64,000 bases of DNA from Pseudomonas sp. FP198 (GTDB lineage: Bacteria; Pseudomonadota; Gammaproteobacteria; Pseudomonadales; Pseudomonadaceae): assembly GCF_030687895.1 (NCBI RefSeq), contig NZ_CP117452.1, positions 5,509,001-5,573,000 of the forward strand, in the 5' to 3' direction. Positions 8,582 through 18,864 of this stretch are shown piece by piece; position 1 is the first letter of the stretch; every line of letters starts with the position of its first letter. The notes beneath the pieces are model-generated. The model saw nothing but the letters and a program-made list of their open reading frames with translations, did not search any database and had not been told where the DNA came from. The translations under genes and the position numbers were made by a program.

Positions 8582-9000
8582 CAGGCCACCAACCGCTCCA
8601 ACGCCCCGCGTAGCTGAGCCGGAATCGTCACTGGCCGATTCGACGTGCGATCTACGAACACATGCACGAAACGCCCCGCCGCACAGGCCTCGTCCTCGCC
8701 CGCCTTGAACACCGCCAGCTCATATTGCACCGAACTGTTGCCCAGCTTCCCGACTCGCAGACCGATTTCGATCCGGTCCGGGAAAGCGATCGAGGCAAAA
8801 TAATCGCAGGCTGAACTCACGACGAAGCCCACCACCTCCCCGTCATGGATATCCAGGCCACCGGTCTCGATCAGATAGGTATTCACCGCTGTATCGAAAA
8901 AGCTGTAGTAGGTGACGTTATTGACGTGACCGTACACATCGTTGTCATGCCAGCGTGTAGTCACTGGCTGGAAATGCGGATACTCGGCGCGTTGGGGCAT
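8581..9000 (-). CDS. acyl-CoA thioesterase, 4HBT/YbgC-like hotdog family
   Basis: A 139-residue single hotdog domain. The active-site signature [15 protein letters not shown] near residues 18-32 places the catalytic Asp in the YbgC/4-hydroxybenzoyl-CoA thioesterase class. The ATG start at 9000 has an AAGGACA ribosome site six bases away; the GTG one codon upstream is the alternative. It lies 48 bases downstream of the 3-hydroxyacyl-CoA dehydrogenase and on the same strand, so it probably hydrolyses an acyl-CoA made in that pathway, perhaps in carnitine or short-chain hydroxyacid catabolism (inference from pairing). Confidence 0.87.
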   Translation of the reverse strand: MPQRAEYPHFQPVTTRWHDNDVYGHVNNVTYYSFFDTAVNTYLIETGGLDIHDGEVVGFVVSSACDYFASIAFPDRIEIGLRVGKLGNSSVQYELAVFKAGEDEACAAGRFVHVFVDRTSNRPVTIPAQLRGALERLVA

Positions 9001-9048
9001 CACTTGTCCTTGGTCTGGCTATCTGAGGCGTTGTGCAGGGTGCAGATA

Positions 9049-10275
9049 CTACCGCTGCGAGAAGCTCTTGCCTTGCGCAGCCAGCTCGCCAATCAGACGG
9101 GCAGGCTTCCATTGGTCCCCCTGCTTCGTCTCGAGCTCCAGCAACCGTGCGTGGATGTCTTCGAGGCCCTGCTGATCCGCCCAGGCCATCGGGCCGCCCT
9201 TGTCCGCCGGAAAGCCATAGCCATTGAGATAAACCAGGTCGATGTCGCGGGAAGACTCGGCAATGCCCTCCTGGAGGATCTTCGCACCTTCGTTGACCAA
9301 TGCGAGCAAGCAGCGCTCCAGAATCTCCTCGGCAGCTATTTCGCGGCGCTGAAAACCCAGCTCCTCACTGACCCGCAGCACCAGCGCATCGACCTCCACA
9401 TCCTGCTCGGCCTGGCGGCTGCCCGGCTCATAGTGGTAGTACCCGTTACCACTCTTCTGGCCGAACCGCCCCATCTCGCACAGGCGGTTGTCCACTTGTA
9501 CTTCGGGCGCATCCTGACCTTTACCCGCCAACTCGCGCGCGCGCCATTCCAGGTCGATCCCAACCACGTCATACATGCGGAACGGCCCCATGGCAAAGCC
9601 GAAACCTTGCAGCGCGGCATCGACCTGATGGGGAAACGCTCCCTCCAGCAGCATCTTGCGCGCCTCCAGCACATAGGGATGAAGCATCCGGTTGCCGATA
9701 AACCCGTGGCAATTGCCCGAAACCACGCTCACCTTGCCCATGCGCTTGCCCAGCGCCAGGGCGGCATCCAGCGCCGGCCTGGAGGTTTGCGCGCCACGAA
9801 CGATTTCGAGCAGTTTCATGATGTGCGCCGGGCTGAAGAAATGCAGGCCCAGCACCTGGGTCGGCCTGCGCGTGGCGGCGGCAATCGCATCGATGTCCAG
9901 CGCCGAGGTGTTGCTTGCCAGGATTGCCTCGGGCTTGAGCATGCCGTCCAGCTCGCGAAAGATCTTCTGCTTGAGTTCCAGGTTCTCGTAGACCGCTTCG
10001 ATGACCAGATCCGCGTTGCGGATTGCCGCGTAGTCGTCCGCCCGAGCTATTCGGGCGATGCGCGCATCGGCTTCGCCTTGGTCAATACGTCCCTGGCGCA
10101 CGTTATGGGCATAGGTGTCGGCCACCGCCGCCAGCGCCTGCTCAAGCATTTGCGGATTATTGTCGACCCACTGCACCGTAACGCCGGCATTGGCCAGGCA
10201 CATCACGATGCCTCGCCCCATGGTGCCCGCCCCGACCACCGCGGCGCGCTGGATATCAAAGGATGTCTGGCTCAT
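9049..10275 (-). CDS. 3-hydroxyacyl-CoA dehydrogenase, NAD-dependent
   Basis: A 408-residue dehydrogenase. The Rossmann motif VVGAGTMGRGI is at residues 13-23, and the HCDH domain has the signature HFFSPAHIMKLLE near residue 145 and a second C-terminal HCDH helical domain. It corresponds to the dehydrogenase half of FadB without the enoyl-CoA hydratase half. The ATG has AAGAGAG upstream. It forms a two-gene unit with the thioesterase. The preferred chain length cannot be read from sequence. Confidence 0.9.
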   Translation of the reverse strand: MSQTSFDIQRAAVVGAGTMGRGIVMCLANAGVTVQWVDNNPQMLEQALAAVADTYAHNVRQGRIDQGEADARIARIARADDYAAIRNADLVIEAVYENLELKQKIFRELDGMLKPEAILASNTSALDIDAIAAATRRPTQVLGLHFFSPAHIMKLLEIVRGAQTSRPALDAALALGKRMGKVSVVSGNCHGFIGNRMLHPYVLEARKMLLEGAFPHQVDAALQGFGFAMGPFRMYDVVGIDLEWRARELAGKGQDAPEVQVDNRLCEMGRFGQKSGNGYYHYEPGSRQAEQDVEVDALVLRVSEELGFQRREIAAEEILERCLLALVNEGAKILQEGIAESSRDIDLVYLNGYGFPADKGGPMAWADQQGLEDIHARLLELETKQGDQWKPARLIGELAAQGKSFSQR

Positions 10276-10396
10276 GTCTGCTCTCTTGTTGGTGACCCAA
10301 AGACAGCGTTCACCTTAGTCAGCCGGCGGATATTTTTGAAATTTATTCGTGTGATGAAGGGCATTCAGCGGATGGATGCAGCTCACAGGGTACGGG

Positions 10397-10624
10397 TTAT
10401 TCGTCTGATGTCAGGTACAGATCAAGATCTTCACGTAAGGCCAGCGACGCCAAGCGCTGGATTTCAAGAATTTGTTTCGCTGAAAGCCTGAAATCCGCGC
10501 CGATATGATCGATGCTGCTCTTCCATTCCATCACGGGCGCCAAGTCCTCTACCGACAGGCTGATGCTCTGCTCAATTACCAATTCGTCCTTGTCCGGATA
10601 AAATCCCAACACAGCAAAACTCAT
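10397..10624 (-). CDS. small acidic protein, possible immunity-type (DUF7683-like)
   Basis: A 75-residue, strongly acidic protein with no signal peptide or membrane segment, preceded by GGGAGG. It is the last of three small genes trailing the broken bacteriocin. The pattern (short N-terminal strand, then the central helix region and an LSAKQILEIQRL helix) loosely resembles the 77-residue neighbour at 11037, suggesting distant relatives. Position and size fit an immunity or immunity-like protein, but I do not recognise it firmly. Confidence 0.55.
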   Translation of the reverse strand: MSFAVLGFYPDKDELVIEQSISLSVEDLAPVMEWKSSIDHIGADFRLSAKQILEIQRLASLALREDLDLYLTSDE

Positions 10625-10668
10625 GATTCTGCCTCCCTCGTTTTATCCACCTGTTTGGTCAGAGGCCA

Positions 10669-10920
10669 TCAAGCGTTCTGATAATCAAAAGATATCTGAT
10701 AGTCATGCTTCGACAGATCCAAGGCATGTCGAAAATGTGGTTGGAGGACTTCAACCCAGTCGGCATTCACATCAAAGTTTCCGTTGTTGATATTTTTTTC
10801 CAAAGGGATATCAAGATCATCCATAACCGATGAATCATCCGCAAAATCCTTTGAATATTCTTTCCCAATCAATAGTTGAGATGTTTTATCAAACCACCTG
10901 AGTCGTATTTGTAACCCCAT
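10669..10920 (-). CDS. cloacin/colicin E3-type immunity protein
   Basis: An 83-residue protein that lines up with the colicin E3/cloacin DF13 immunity protein along its whole length: the opening MGL, RWFDKTS, the block EYSKDFADDSSVM, the NNGNFDV segment, VLQPHFRHALDLS and the terminal FDY. In the family it binds and neutralises the C-terminal 16S rRNase domain, and the acidic residues of the N-terminal half contact the toxin. The cognate toxin here is a pseudogene (11267-11895). Base composition is AT-richer than the flanking core genes, consistent with transfer. Confidence 0.9.
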   Translation of the reverse strand: MGLQIRLRWFDKTSQLLIGKEYSKDFADDSSVMDDLDIPLEKNINNGNFDVNADWVEVLQPHFRHALDLSKHDYQISFDYQNA

Positions 10921-11036
10921 GAACCCTCACATAAATTCATGCAGCGTAAGAGCGTTCTGGCTTTTCACGAGACGACACCAAGTATCCAGGGTCGTGCCCC
11001 AACGAAGAGCCTTCAAGCATTCCCTATGGAGCTGTA
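10921..11036. other. 116-base gap with a short open reading remnant
   Basis: Between the two immunity-like genes. On the minus strand about 33 codons are open and end in TGA just before the cloacin-immunity ribosome site (GAGGG). No family was recognised; it may be leftover coding DNA from a lost gene. Confidence 0.3.
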
Positions 11037-11270
11037 TCAATAGTCATTACATGTAATTTGATAAATGCAGCTAGGATGGTAAATCTCCTTTCCCAATATT
11101 TCTTCGAACTCGGTTAGCTGCGACCTCGTAAGGTTATAGCCCTCCCAGCCCTCCTGCTCGTTAGTCCACCCCATAATTAGCTTGGTACGTTCTGCCTGAC
11201 CTTCTGGTATTTTTTCCTCAAATTTCAGAAAGCCGGTTTCCTTATCAAAGACTTCAATCATGTAAATCAT
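11037..11270 (-). CDS. immunity-type small protein (DUF7683-like) coupled to the bacteriocin
   Basis: A 77-residue acidic soluble protein. Its ATG overlaps the TGA of the ribonuclease reading frame of the bacteriocin remnant (ATGA), the usual coupling between a bacteriocin and its immunity gene. The motif MGWTNEQEGWEGYNLT is like small proteins of unknown function that I recall near S-type pyocins. The true E3-type immunity gene lies one gene further on, so this protein may be an extra or exchanged immunity gene. AGGAG lies nine bases before the start. Role inferred from position. Confidence 0.65.
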   Translation of the reverse strand: MIYMIEVFDKETGFLKFEEKIPEGQAERTKLIMGWTNEQEGWEGYNLTRSQLTEFEEILGKEIYHPSCIYQITCNDY

Positions 11271-11895
11271 GGCTCGACGCTCCTGGTTTTGTCTGCGGGT
11301 TTAGTTTGCTCTCCGGTGGTCGGGCTGTATTCGCCAAGATGTTGCCCACGTTTGTTATACATCTCGACTGTTCCGTGTTGAGAGTCCCATTCAAAAATAA
11401 CTCCTTTAAGGGTTTCCAGCGTTTCCTCAGGGCGCCTCCACCCTTGACCCGAGTTTTACGATCAGTGCGTACGGCATCTGGAAAAGCAATCACCTCCGGA
11501 GCTTTATGATACTTGTGGTCTCTAGAAACACTAAGTACGACGTAGATTGGCGAAACCCCAGCCCCTCCCGACCGCCCAACAATGTAAATGCGCCATAGGC
11601 GCTCAGCATTTCCGTCGGGATGTAGCCGGTTGGATTGTGGTAGTCGATGATCGCAGCGCAGATCGCAGGACTTGGCAAACACGCAGCCCTTGATGTCCGG
11701 TACCTTCCTTTCACGTACCTGGGCCTGGCGCTGGCTCATATACGCTTCCTGCCGGGCGAGCATGTCTTTGTAAGCCTTGAGGTCGGCGTCTCTTTTCGCC
11801 AGTTCGGCAGAGGTCATGTCCCGCAGGACCCTGTAGCCTCTGTCGCCACCGCGAAGCTCCCAGACCTGCGGGATACCGGCTTTTCCTTTCGTCAT
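11267..11895 (-). pseudogene. degenerate S-type bacteriocin with colicin E3-type 16S rRNase domain
   Basis: Three reading frames must be joined. From ATG 11895 (AAGGACG upstream) the first frame gives an S-type pyocin N-terminus with the conserved GCVFAKSCDL block. Near 11658 the frame shifts by one base to DYHNPTGYIPTEMLSAYGAF. Near 11560-11575 (LLGGREG) it returns to the first frame, at the point where the several-hundred-residue translocation/receptor region is missing, and continues into APEVIAFPDAVRTDRK and GGGALRKRW. Near 11410-11413 one base is lost; the third frame then reads FEWDSQHGTVEMY, which keeps the Asp, His and Glu of the ColE3 active site, and ends at 11267. Two frameshifts plus an internal deletion make it non-functional as a bacteriocin. 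Confidence 0.85.
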
Positions 11896-12073
11896 GCTTC
11901 GTCCTTGTCGGGCGCCGCTGCCTCACTGACAGGGCGCGACGAACCTTACCCGGCAGCAAAAAGCAGCGCGTACAGGACGTTTCCGAAACCGCAGTGGGAT
12001 CTTTCCCTTTTTTAATGCACTAAACTTTCCGGGTCTGACACGCCCTGCTCACCTGTCCCTCGGACTCTCCAAC

Positions 12074-12427
12074 ATGCATCTCGCCCCAGACTTTCCCGAC
12101 GATCTCGCCATGCGCCAGCTCATGGAATTGCTCCACGAAGAACTCGGCCTGCCGGAACGCAAGACCATTCGCCTGGACACTGCGGTCAATTTCGATCTTG
12201 GCTGCGATGGCGCGGATGCCAGGCACCTGATGGAAGCGTTGGAGGAGCGGTTCGTCATCGACTTTGTCGACTACGACGCCTATCGCTACTTCCAACCGGA
12301 AGGCTTTGATGTATTTCAAAAGCGCAGGGCCAAGGGCCGGGGAAACAAGCTGCCGCTGACGATCGGCATGCTCTACAAGGCGATCAAGGCGCAACGATGG
12401 GACACGCGGGAGTTGGAGGAAAAATAG
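12074..12427 (+). CDS. DUF1493-family protein
   Basis: A 117-residue soluble protein resembling DUF1493 proteins, which have an acyl-carrier-like helical fold (LDTAVNFDLGCDGADARHLMEAL at about residues 35-58 is laid out like a carrier-protein recognition helix, but with DGAD in place of the usual DSL serine motif). Function unknown. It is monocistronic, divergent from the bacteriocin remnant and convergent with pckA, with a shared terminator. No phosphopantetheine serine can be assigned. Confidence 0.7.
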   Translation: MHLAPDFPDDLAMRQLMELLHEELGLPERKTIRLDTAVNFDLGCDGADARHLMEALEERFVIDFVDYDAYRYFQPEGFDVFQKRRAKGRGNKLPLTIGMLYKAIKAQRWDTRELEEK

Positions 12428-12435
12428 TCGCCCAC

Positions 12436-12466
12436 AAAAAAGCCACCCTCAAAGGGCGGCTTTCTC
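12436..12466. terminator. bidirectional terminator between the DUF1493 gene and pckA
   Basis: Stem AAGCCACCCT / AGGGCGGCTT (one G-U type mismatch) flanked by A6 on the left and TTTCTC on the right; strongest as the pckA (minus) terminator, where the stem is followed by T6. Confidence 0.8.
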
Positions 12467-12482
12467 ATTCAATCACCAAGCC

Positions 12483-14087
<1,605 letters not shown>

Positions 14088-14205
14088 CTACTACCCGAAA
14101 AAAGTGGGCCGGATTATGCCAGAAAAGCCCAAAAAGAGTAGGGCCCTCCCGTCAGTACGGCGTAAATCCGGCGTTTGCCAGGAGATTTACCTGCGCTGAA
14201 CCGTT

Positions 14206-15108
14206 TTAGTGACGAGTATCTGACGGTGTGTCGACACCCGCACCGGCGAACAATTGTGCGATGTCCGCCGCGTCGAACAGGTAGCGCTCATTGCAAAACT
14301 GGCAATCGATCTCGATGGCGCCGCCATGCTCGATCACCAGTTGCTGCGCATCTTCCAGACCCAGACTGACCAGCGCATTGCCGGATCGTTCACGGGAGCA
14401 ACTGCATTGGAAGCGCAACGGCTGACCCTCGAACAGGCGCACCTGCTCTTCGTGATAGAGGCGATGCAAGATGGTTTCGTTGTCCAGGCCCAGCAACTCG
14501 TCGGCGCTCAAGGTGCTGGCCAGAGCGGTGACGTGCTGCCAGCTGGCGTCACGCTCTTCCGAATCGCGAATGCGATCGGCGGGCAATTGCTGCAACAGCA
14601 GGCCACGGGCGCGCCGCCCGTCGGCGTACAGCCAGAAGCGGGTGTTGGTCTGCTGGGACATGACGAAGTAATTGGTGAAGCATTCGGCCAGCGTCGCGCC
14701 GTCAAGATCGACAATGCCCTGATAACGCTTGCCATGACTCGGATCGACCGTCAGGGCCAGCACGCCGTTGGGCATCATGTCGGCCAGTGTCGCGTCGGCG
14801 CCGATCTGCTCGGCGTGGTACCGGGCCAGGCCACGAATCTCGCGCTCGCTGGAGCATTCGATCATCAGCAAGGGGATTGGACCTTCGGAGCGCGCCTGGA
14901 GAATCAGCAAGCCATCGAACTTCAAGGTGCCCACCAGCAATGCTGCCGCCGCCATCAGTTCGCCAAGCAGTTGCGCGACCGGCTCCGGATAGGGGTGCTT
15001 GGCAAGGACTTCGGCATAGCTACGCTCCAACGCCACCAGCTCGCCACGGGCGTCGCTGTCATCGAAGATGAAACGCTGGGTGAAGTCGGTATCCGGTAAA
15101 TCAGTCAT
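14206..15108 (-). CDS. hslO: redox-regulated chaperone Hsp33
   Basis: Cytoplasmic holdase activated by oxidative unfolding. The 300-residue product ends with the zinc-binding redox switch: CSC (about 239-241) and CQFC (about 272-275), giving the four family cysteines. The start is the ATG at 15108, matching the usual [13 protein letters not shown] beginning; a TTG at 15135 is the upstream alternative. hslR lies upstream on the same strand, separated by 177 bases including a hairpin, so the two heat-shock genes may be co-transcribed. Confidence 0.95.
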   Translation of the reverse strand: MTDLPDTDFTQRFIFDDSDARGELVALERSYAEVLAKHPYPEPVAQLLGELMAAAALLVGTLKFDGLLILQARSEGPIPLLMIECSSEREIRGLARYHAEQIGADATLADMMPNGVLALTVDPSHGKRYQGIVDLDGATLAECFTNYFVMSQQTNTRFWLYADGRRARGLLLQQLPADRIRDSEERDASWQHVTALASTLSADELLGLDNETILHRLYHEEQVRLFEGQPLRFQCSCSRERSGNALVSLGLEDAQQLVIEHGGAIEIDCQFCNERYLFDAADIAQLFAGAGVDTPSDTRH

Positions 15109-15235
15109 AGGGTCTGGTATCTGCGGTGATGACAAATGATGACGGGCATTTTATGGGCATTCCGGGTGGGTTCCAAGCAAGGTGAGGGTTTGCCTGACCG
15201 GAAGGGCTCATCTGGATTTGCAGGCCTGGCACATC

Positions 15236-15263
15236 GTGGCGAGGGAGCTTGCTCCCTCGCCAC
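15236..15263. repeat. single compact REP hairpin
   Basis: GTGGCGAGGGAGCTTGCTCC followed at once by its own complement CTCGCCAC, a 28-base perfect palindromic hairpin with no spacer, between hslR and hslO. Confidence 0.85.
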
Positions 15264-15285
15264 GGGTTACCGGTGCGCCGATGTT

Positions 15286-15690
15286 TTATTCGCTATTGCT
15301 GCCATGAAACCTGAACAGGTCGCGACGCTGCTTCTTGCTCGGCTTGCCATCGGTGCTGACGCCCAGGGCCCCGGCCTTGCGTTGTGCGGCCGCGGCTTCG
15401 CGCTTGGCGATGCTGGCGTCGGTCTCGCGATAGAGTGTCTGCGCTTCTGGCGCGCCGCGCCGCACAATCGACAGGGCTTCGACCACCACGGTTTTTTCAT
15501 CGAACCCGGCGCGAATGACGTATTCGTCGCCAATACGTGGCTCTTTGCCAGGCTTGCAACGTTCACCGCGATGGTGAACCTTGCCGCTTTCGATGGCGGC
15601 CTTGGCCAGGGCACGGGTCTTATAGAATCGCGCCGCCCACAACCATTTATCGAGACGGACCTTGTCGTCCTCTTCGCTTTTTTGTGCCAC
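15286..15690 (-). CDS. hslR: ribosome-associated heat shock protein Hsp15
   Basis: A 134-residue S4-domain RNA-binding protein (VRLDKWLWAARFYKTR at about residues 10-25) with a basic C-terminal tail. In E. coli Hsp15 binds free 50S subunits carrying a nascent chain and helps recycle them. The GTG at 15690 is preceded by AGAGGAATT at good spacing, so it is preferred to the in-frame TTG at 15708. It lies upstream of hslO on the same strand, the classical hslRO arrangement. Confidence 0.93.
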   Translation of the reverse strand: MAQKSEEDDKVRLDKWLWAARFYKTRALAKAAIESGKVHHRGERCKPGKEPRIGDEYVIRAGFDEKTVVVEALSIVRRGAPEAQTLYRETDASIAKREAAAAQRKAGALGVSTDGKPSKKQRRDLFRFHGSNSE

Positions 15691-15925
15691 TGCAATTCCT
15701 CTTTTCAACCAATAGCCAGAACTGTACTACCGTTTTTGTCGGGCGCACGAATCCGCTCCGACGGATAGAATGCCCGCCGAACCGCTCGCTTGCATTGGCA
15801 TGCGCCGGTATCGGTTACACCTGTAAACAAGTACGTAGATAACTGTCGCCATTTTGTGATTATTCTGCGTGAATACCGCGATTGCGGAGTCCGCTATCCG
15901 ATGCGCCAATTTCAGGTTGTTTTTA

Positions 15926-16408
15926 TTGAAGACTTTTGACCATCTGACCGTCGTCGGTCTGCGCGAATGGGTGGCGCTCCCGGATCTGGGAGTCGCAGGC
16001 CTGCGGGCAAAAATCGACACCGGCGCCAGCACCTCCAGCCTGCACGCCACCGATATCGAGCCATTCGAGCGCGACGGCGAGAAGTGGGTGCGTTTCACCG
16101 CTCACCTGGGAACGGTGGTGCAACTGCGCCACCGCCGCTGCGAAGCCCCGCTGGTGGCGCGCAAGACCATCAAGAGCTCCAACGGCCACGCCCAGGTCCG
16201 CTACGTGATCAGCACCACGCTGGCGCTGGGTGATCGGTTCTGGCGGGTGGAGTTCACCCTGGCCTGTCGTAAATCCATGCGGTATCGCCTGTTGTTGGGT
16301 TCAAAAGCCTTGATCGACGGCCAGTTGGTCGTCAATCCAGGCATCAAATACGTTCAAGACAAACCGGTATTTCCGGTGTCCACTACCTCTGCCACAGGTG
16401 TTGCATGA
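15926..16408 (+). CDS. rimB: RimB-type retropepsin-like ATP-dependent zinc protease family protein
   Basis: About 160 residues. The motif [14 protein letters not shown] (about residues 28-41) is a retropepsin-like Asp-Thr-Gly active-site loop. The family is annotated as ATP-dependent zinc protease; in P. fluorescens the partner of RimK is called RimB and modulates RpsF glutamation. The C-terminus overlaps rimK by ATGA. No ATG begins the conserved domain: a TTG at 15926 ([11 protein letters not shown]) matches usual family starts, and a GTG at 15869 would add 19 residues. Start uncertain. Confidence 0.82.
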   Translation: MKTFDHLTVVGLREWVALPDLGVAGLRAKIDTGASTSSLHATDIEPFERDGEKWVRFTAHLGTVVQLRHRRCEAPLVARKTIKSSNGHAQVRYVISTTLALGDRFWRVEFTLACRKSMRYRLLLGSKALIDGQLVVNPGIKYVQDKPVFPVSTTSATGVA

Positions 16409-17310
16409 AGATCGCTGTGCTGTCGCGCAATCCGCGCCTGTATTCCACTCGTCGCCTGGTTGAAGCAGGGACCGAACGTGGCCATGAAATGGTGGTGATC
16501 GATACCCTGCGCGCCTACATGAACATCGCCAGCCACAAGCCGCAGATCCACTACCGCGGCAAACCGCTGGAAGGCTTTGATGCGGTGATCCCGCGTATCG
16601 GCGCATCGGTGACTTTTTATGGCTGCGCAGTGCTGCGCCAGTTCGAAATGATGGGGGTGTTCCCGCTCAATGAGTCTGTCGCTATCGCTCGCTCCCGAGA
16701 CAAGCTGCGCTCATTGCAATTGCTCTCCCGACGCGGCATCGGCTTGCCGGTAACCGGTTTCGCCCACTCTCCCGATGACATCCCCGACCTGATCGCGATG
16801 GTCAACGGCGCGCCGCTGGTGATCAAGGTGCTAGAGGGCACCCAGGGGATCGGTGTCGTGCTGTGCGAGACCGCAACCGCGGCGGAATCGGTGATCGAGG
16901 CGTTCATGGGCCTCAAGCAGAACATCATGGTCCAGGAATACATCAAGGAAGCCGGTGGCGCGGACATTCGTTGCTTCGTGGTCGGCGATAAAGTGATCGC
17001 CTCGATGAAACGCCAGGCCAAACCCGGTGAGTTTCGCTCCAACCTGCATCGCGGTGGCAGCGCGAGCCTGATCAAGATCACCCCGGAAGAACGCATGACT
17101 GCCCTGCGCGCGGCCAAGGTCATGGGATTGGCGGTGGCTGGCGTGGATATCCTGCGCTCCAATCACGGACCGCTGGTGATGGAGGTCAATTCTTCGCCAG
17201 GCCTGGAAGGAATCGAGACCACCACCAGCAAGAACGTGGCCGGGATCATCATCGAGCACCTGGAAAAAAATGGCGGGCCGAACATGACCCGGACCAAGGG
17301 CAAGGGTTGA
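16405..17310 (+). CDS. rimK: ribosomal protein S6 glutamate ligase RimK
   Basis: An ATP-grasp ligase of 301 residues adding glutamate residues to the C-terminus of ribosomal protein S6 (RpsF), influencing the proteome in Pseudomonas. The ATP-grasp features are visible: [17 protein letters not shown] (about 138-154), the [19 protein letters not shown] stretch (about 174-192) and the metal-binding [12 protein letters not shown] (about 255-266). It is coupled to the rimB-type gene by a four-base overlap and followed by a REPIN. Confidence 0.95.
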   Translation: MKIAVLSRNPRLYSTRRLVEAGTERGHEMVVIDTLRAYMNIASHKPQIHYRGKPLEGFDAVIPRIGASVTFYGCAVLRQFEMMGVFPLNESVAIARSRDKLRSLQLLSRRGIGLPVTGFAHSPDDIPDLIAMVNGAPLVIKVLEGTQGIGVVLCETATAAESVIEAFMGLKQNIMVQEYIKEAGGADIRCFVVGDKVIASMKRQAKPGEFRSNLHRGGSASLIKITPEERMTALRAAKVMGLAVAGVDILRSNHGPLVMEVNSSPGLEGIETTTSKNVAGIIIEHLEKNGGPNMTRTKGKG

Positions 17311-17323
17311 ATCGACACAAAGC

Positions 17324-17415
17324 CCTGTGGGAGCGAGCTTGCTCGCGATGCGGTGTATCAGTCAGCATCAACTCGGCTGACTGACCGCAATCGCGAGCAG
17401 GCTCGCTCCCACAGG
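17324..17415. repeat. REPIN, GTGGGAGCGAGC family
   Basis: CCTGTGGGAGCGAGCTTGCT and its inverted partner AGCAGGCTCGCTCCCACAGG enclose about 50 bases, between convergent rimK and envZ. Confidence 0.92.
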
Positions 17416-17440
17416 TACTCAGTTTTACCTGGAGAGATTG

Positions 17441-18754
17441 CTACACCGCATCCCGCGGCAGCATCAAGCCCAACGGCAATCGCACCCGTGCCTCCAGCCC
17501 GCCGCCAGCCCGATTGCGCAATTCGACGTTGCCGCCATGCATCGAGGCGATGCGCTTGACGATGGCCAGGCCCAGCCCGGTGCCCTTCCCTCCCCGAGCC
17601 CGATCACCGCGGGTGAACGGGTTGAAAATGGCTTCCAGCTCCGCTGGGTCGATGCCGGCGCCGCGGTCCATGACGCTCAGGACGACATAAGGCGCGCTGG
17701 TGTCGCCGGAAACATAGGCGGCGACTTCAACGCCCGTGCCGGCATGGTTGAGGGCGTTACCGATCAGGTTGTTCAACAGGCGCTTCATCGACACGCGGCG
17801 CAGCGGAAACGGCTGGATGGGCTCCAGGCGCAAGTGGACCTTCTCTTCGTTCTGGTTATAGGGCGCAGCCACCTCCCGTACCAGCTCGCTGAGGTCCACC
17901 TCCTCTACCGATTCGTCACGACCGTCGCGAATGAACGCCAGGAACTGATCGAGAATCGCGTCCATGTCTTCGATATCGCGGACCATTTCGTCGGTCAGGT
18001 CGGTGTGCTCGCCCATCAGTTCCAGCGACAGCCGCAACCGCGTCAGCGGCGTGCGCAAGTCATGGGAGACGCCGGCGAGCATCAGCTCACGTTCGCGTCC
18101 GGCCTGTTCGACATCCTCGGCCATCTGGTTGAAGGCGCGGTACACCTCAGTCATCTCGCTGGGCGTATCGCTGATGGGCAACCGCACGCTGCGGCCCTGG
18201 CCCAGTTGCCGGGCCGCATAGACCAGGCGCTTGAGTGGCTGGTTGAGCTGGCTGACGAAAATCCACGCCGAAGCCGTCGACAAAAGGCCGATCGCCAGAA
18301 ACCAGCCCAGCACGTTCCAGATTTTCTGGCCCCGCAGCGGATGGGGGTACAGCGGAACCTTCAGCCACCCATCGCCAAGGCTCGGGGCACGCACCCACAA
18401 GGCCGGCGGCGAATGCATGCGCAGCCGCACTTCGGTGTCGGCGCCCAGTTCGGCCTGCATCTGCCGCTGGTAGATCTCGCTGTATGGCCAATGCTGCTCA
18501 CCTTCAGGCACACCTGCGCCGACCACCCGGATCAAAGTCGCCGCCTCGGCGATTTTGACTCGATTGGTTTCGTCCGCTGCCCAATAGGCGCGCAGGGTCA
18601 AGGCAACGCCGTGACTGTATTGGCGGTCCACCAGCACGTCTTCGTTCATCAGCAGGTAAACCAGCGTCAGCGCCTTGGAAAACAGCACGACGATCAGCAC
18701 CAGCCAGAGGGTGCGGGAGAAAAAGCTCTGGGGGAACCAGACGGGGGTCTTCAT
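17441..18754 (-). CDS. envZ: EnvZ/AmgS-type sensor histidine kinase
   Basis: A 437-residue inner-membrane kinase. Two membrane helices flank a periplasmic region (about residues 10-30 and 155-177), followed by HAMP (about 180-230), the HisKA dimer domain with the phospho-acceptor VSHDLRTPLTRLR near residue 240, and an ATPase domain (NLIGNALNHA, DRGAGIDP, GKGTGLGLAIV). It corresponds to AmgS of P. aeruginosa, which senses membrane stress such as aminoglycoside-induced misfolding. It is downstream of ompR, with a 110-base spacer holding a decayed hairpin, unlike the tight overlap usual for this pair. Confidence 0.93.
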   Translation of the reverse strand: MKTPVWFPQSFFSRTLWLVLIVVLFSKALTLVYLLMNEDVLVDRQYSHGVALTLRAYWAADETNRVKIAEAATLIRVVGAGVPEGEQHWPYSEIYQRQMQAELGADTEVRLRMHSPPALWVRAPSLGDGWLKVPLYPHPLRGQKIWNVLGWFLAIGLLSTASAWIFVSQLNQPLKRLVYAARQLGQGRSVRLPISDTPSEMTEVYRAFNQMAEDVEQAGRERELMLAGVSHDLRTPLTRLRLSLELMGEHTDLTDEMVRDIEDMDAILDQFLAFIRDGRDESVEEVDLSELVREVAAPYNQNEEKVHLRLEPIQPFPLRRVSMKRLLNNLIGNALNHAGTGVEVAAYVSGDTSAPYVVLSVMDRGAGIDPAELEAIFNPFTRGDRARGGKGTGLGLAIVKRIASMHGGNVELRNRAGGGLEARVRLPLGLMLPRDAV

Positions 18755-18773
18755 GAGTAACCGCTACATACTT

Positions 18774-18857
18774 GCAGGAGCGAGCGATGCTCGCACAATG
18801 ACGGACCGCGAGTCGCCTGGAAAGATTTTCACCCGCCAGGCTGCGCGCTCCTACAAA
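18774..18857. repeat. decayed REP-like inverted repeat between ompR and envZ
   Basis: TGCAGGAGCGAGCGATGCTCGCA (positions 18774-18796) and a diverged partner GCGCGCTCCTACA at 18843-18856. It looks like an eroded REPIN inside the operon spacer. Confidence 0.5.
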
Positions 18858-18864
18858 TCGCCGA

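Noticed and set aside
11400..11420. Possible programmed -1 frameshift inside the bacteriocin
   Set aside because: The bases around GGAAACCCTTAAAGG do not form an in-frame X-XXY-YYZ slippery site, and other frame breaks and an internal deletion exist, so simple decay is likelier.
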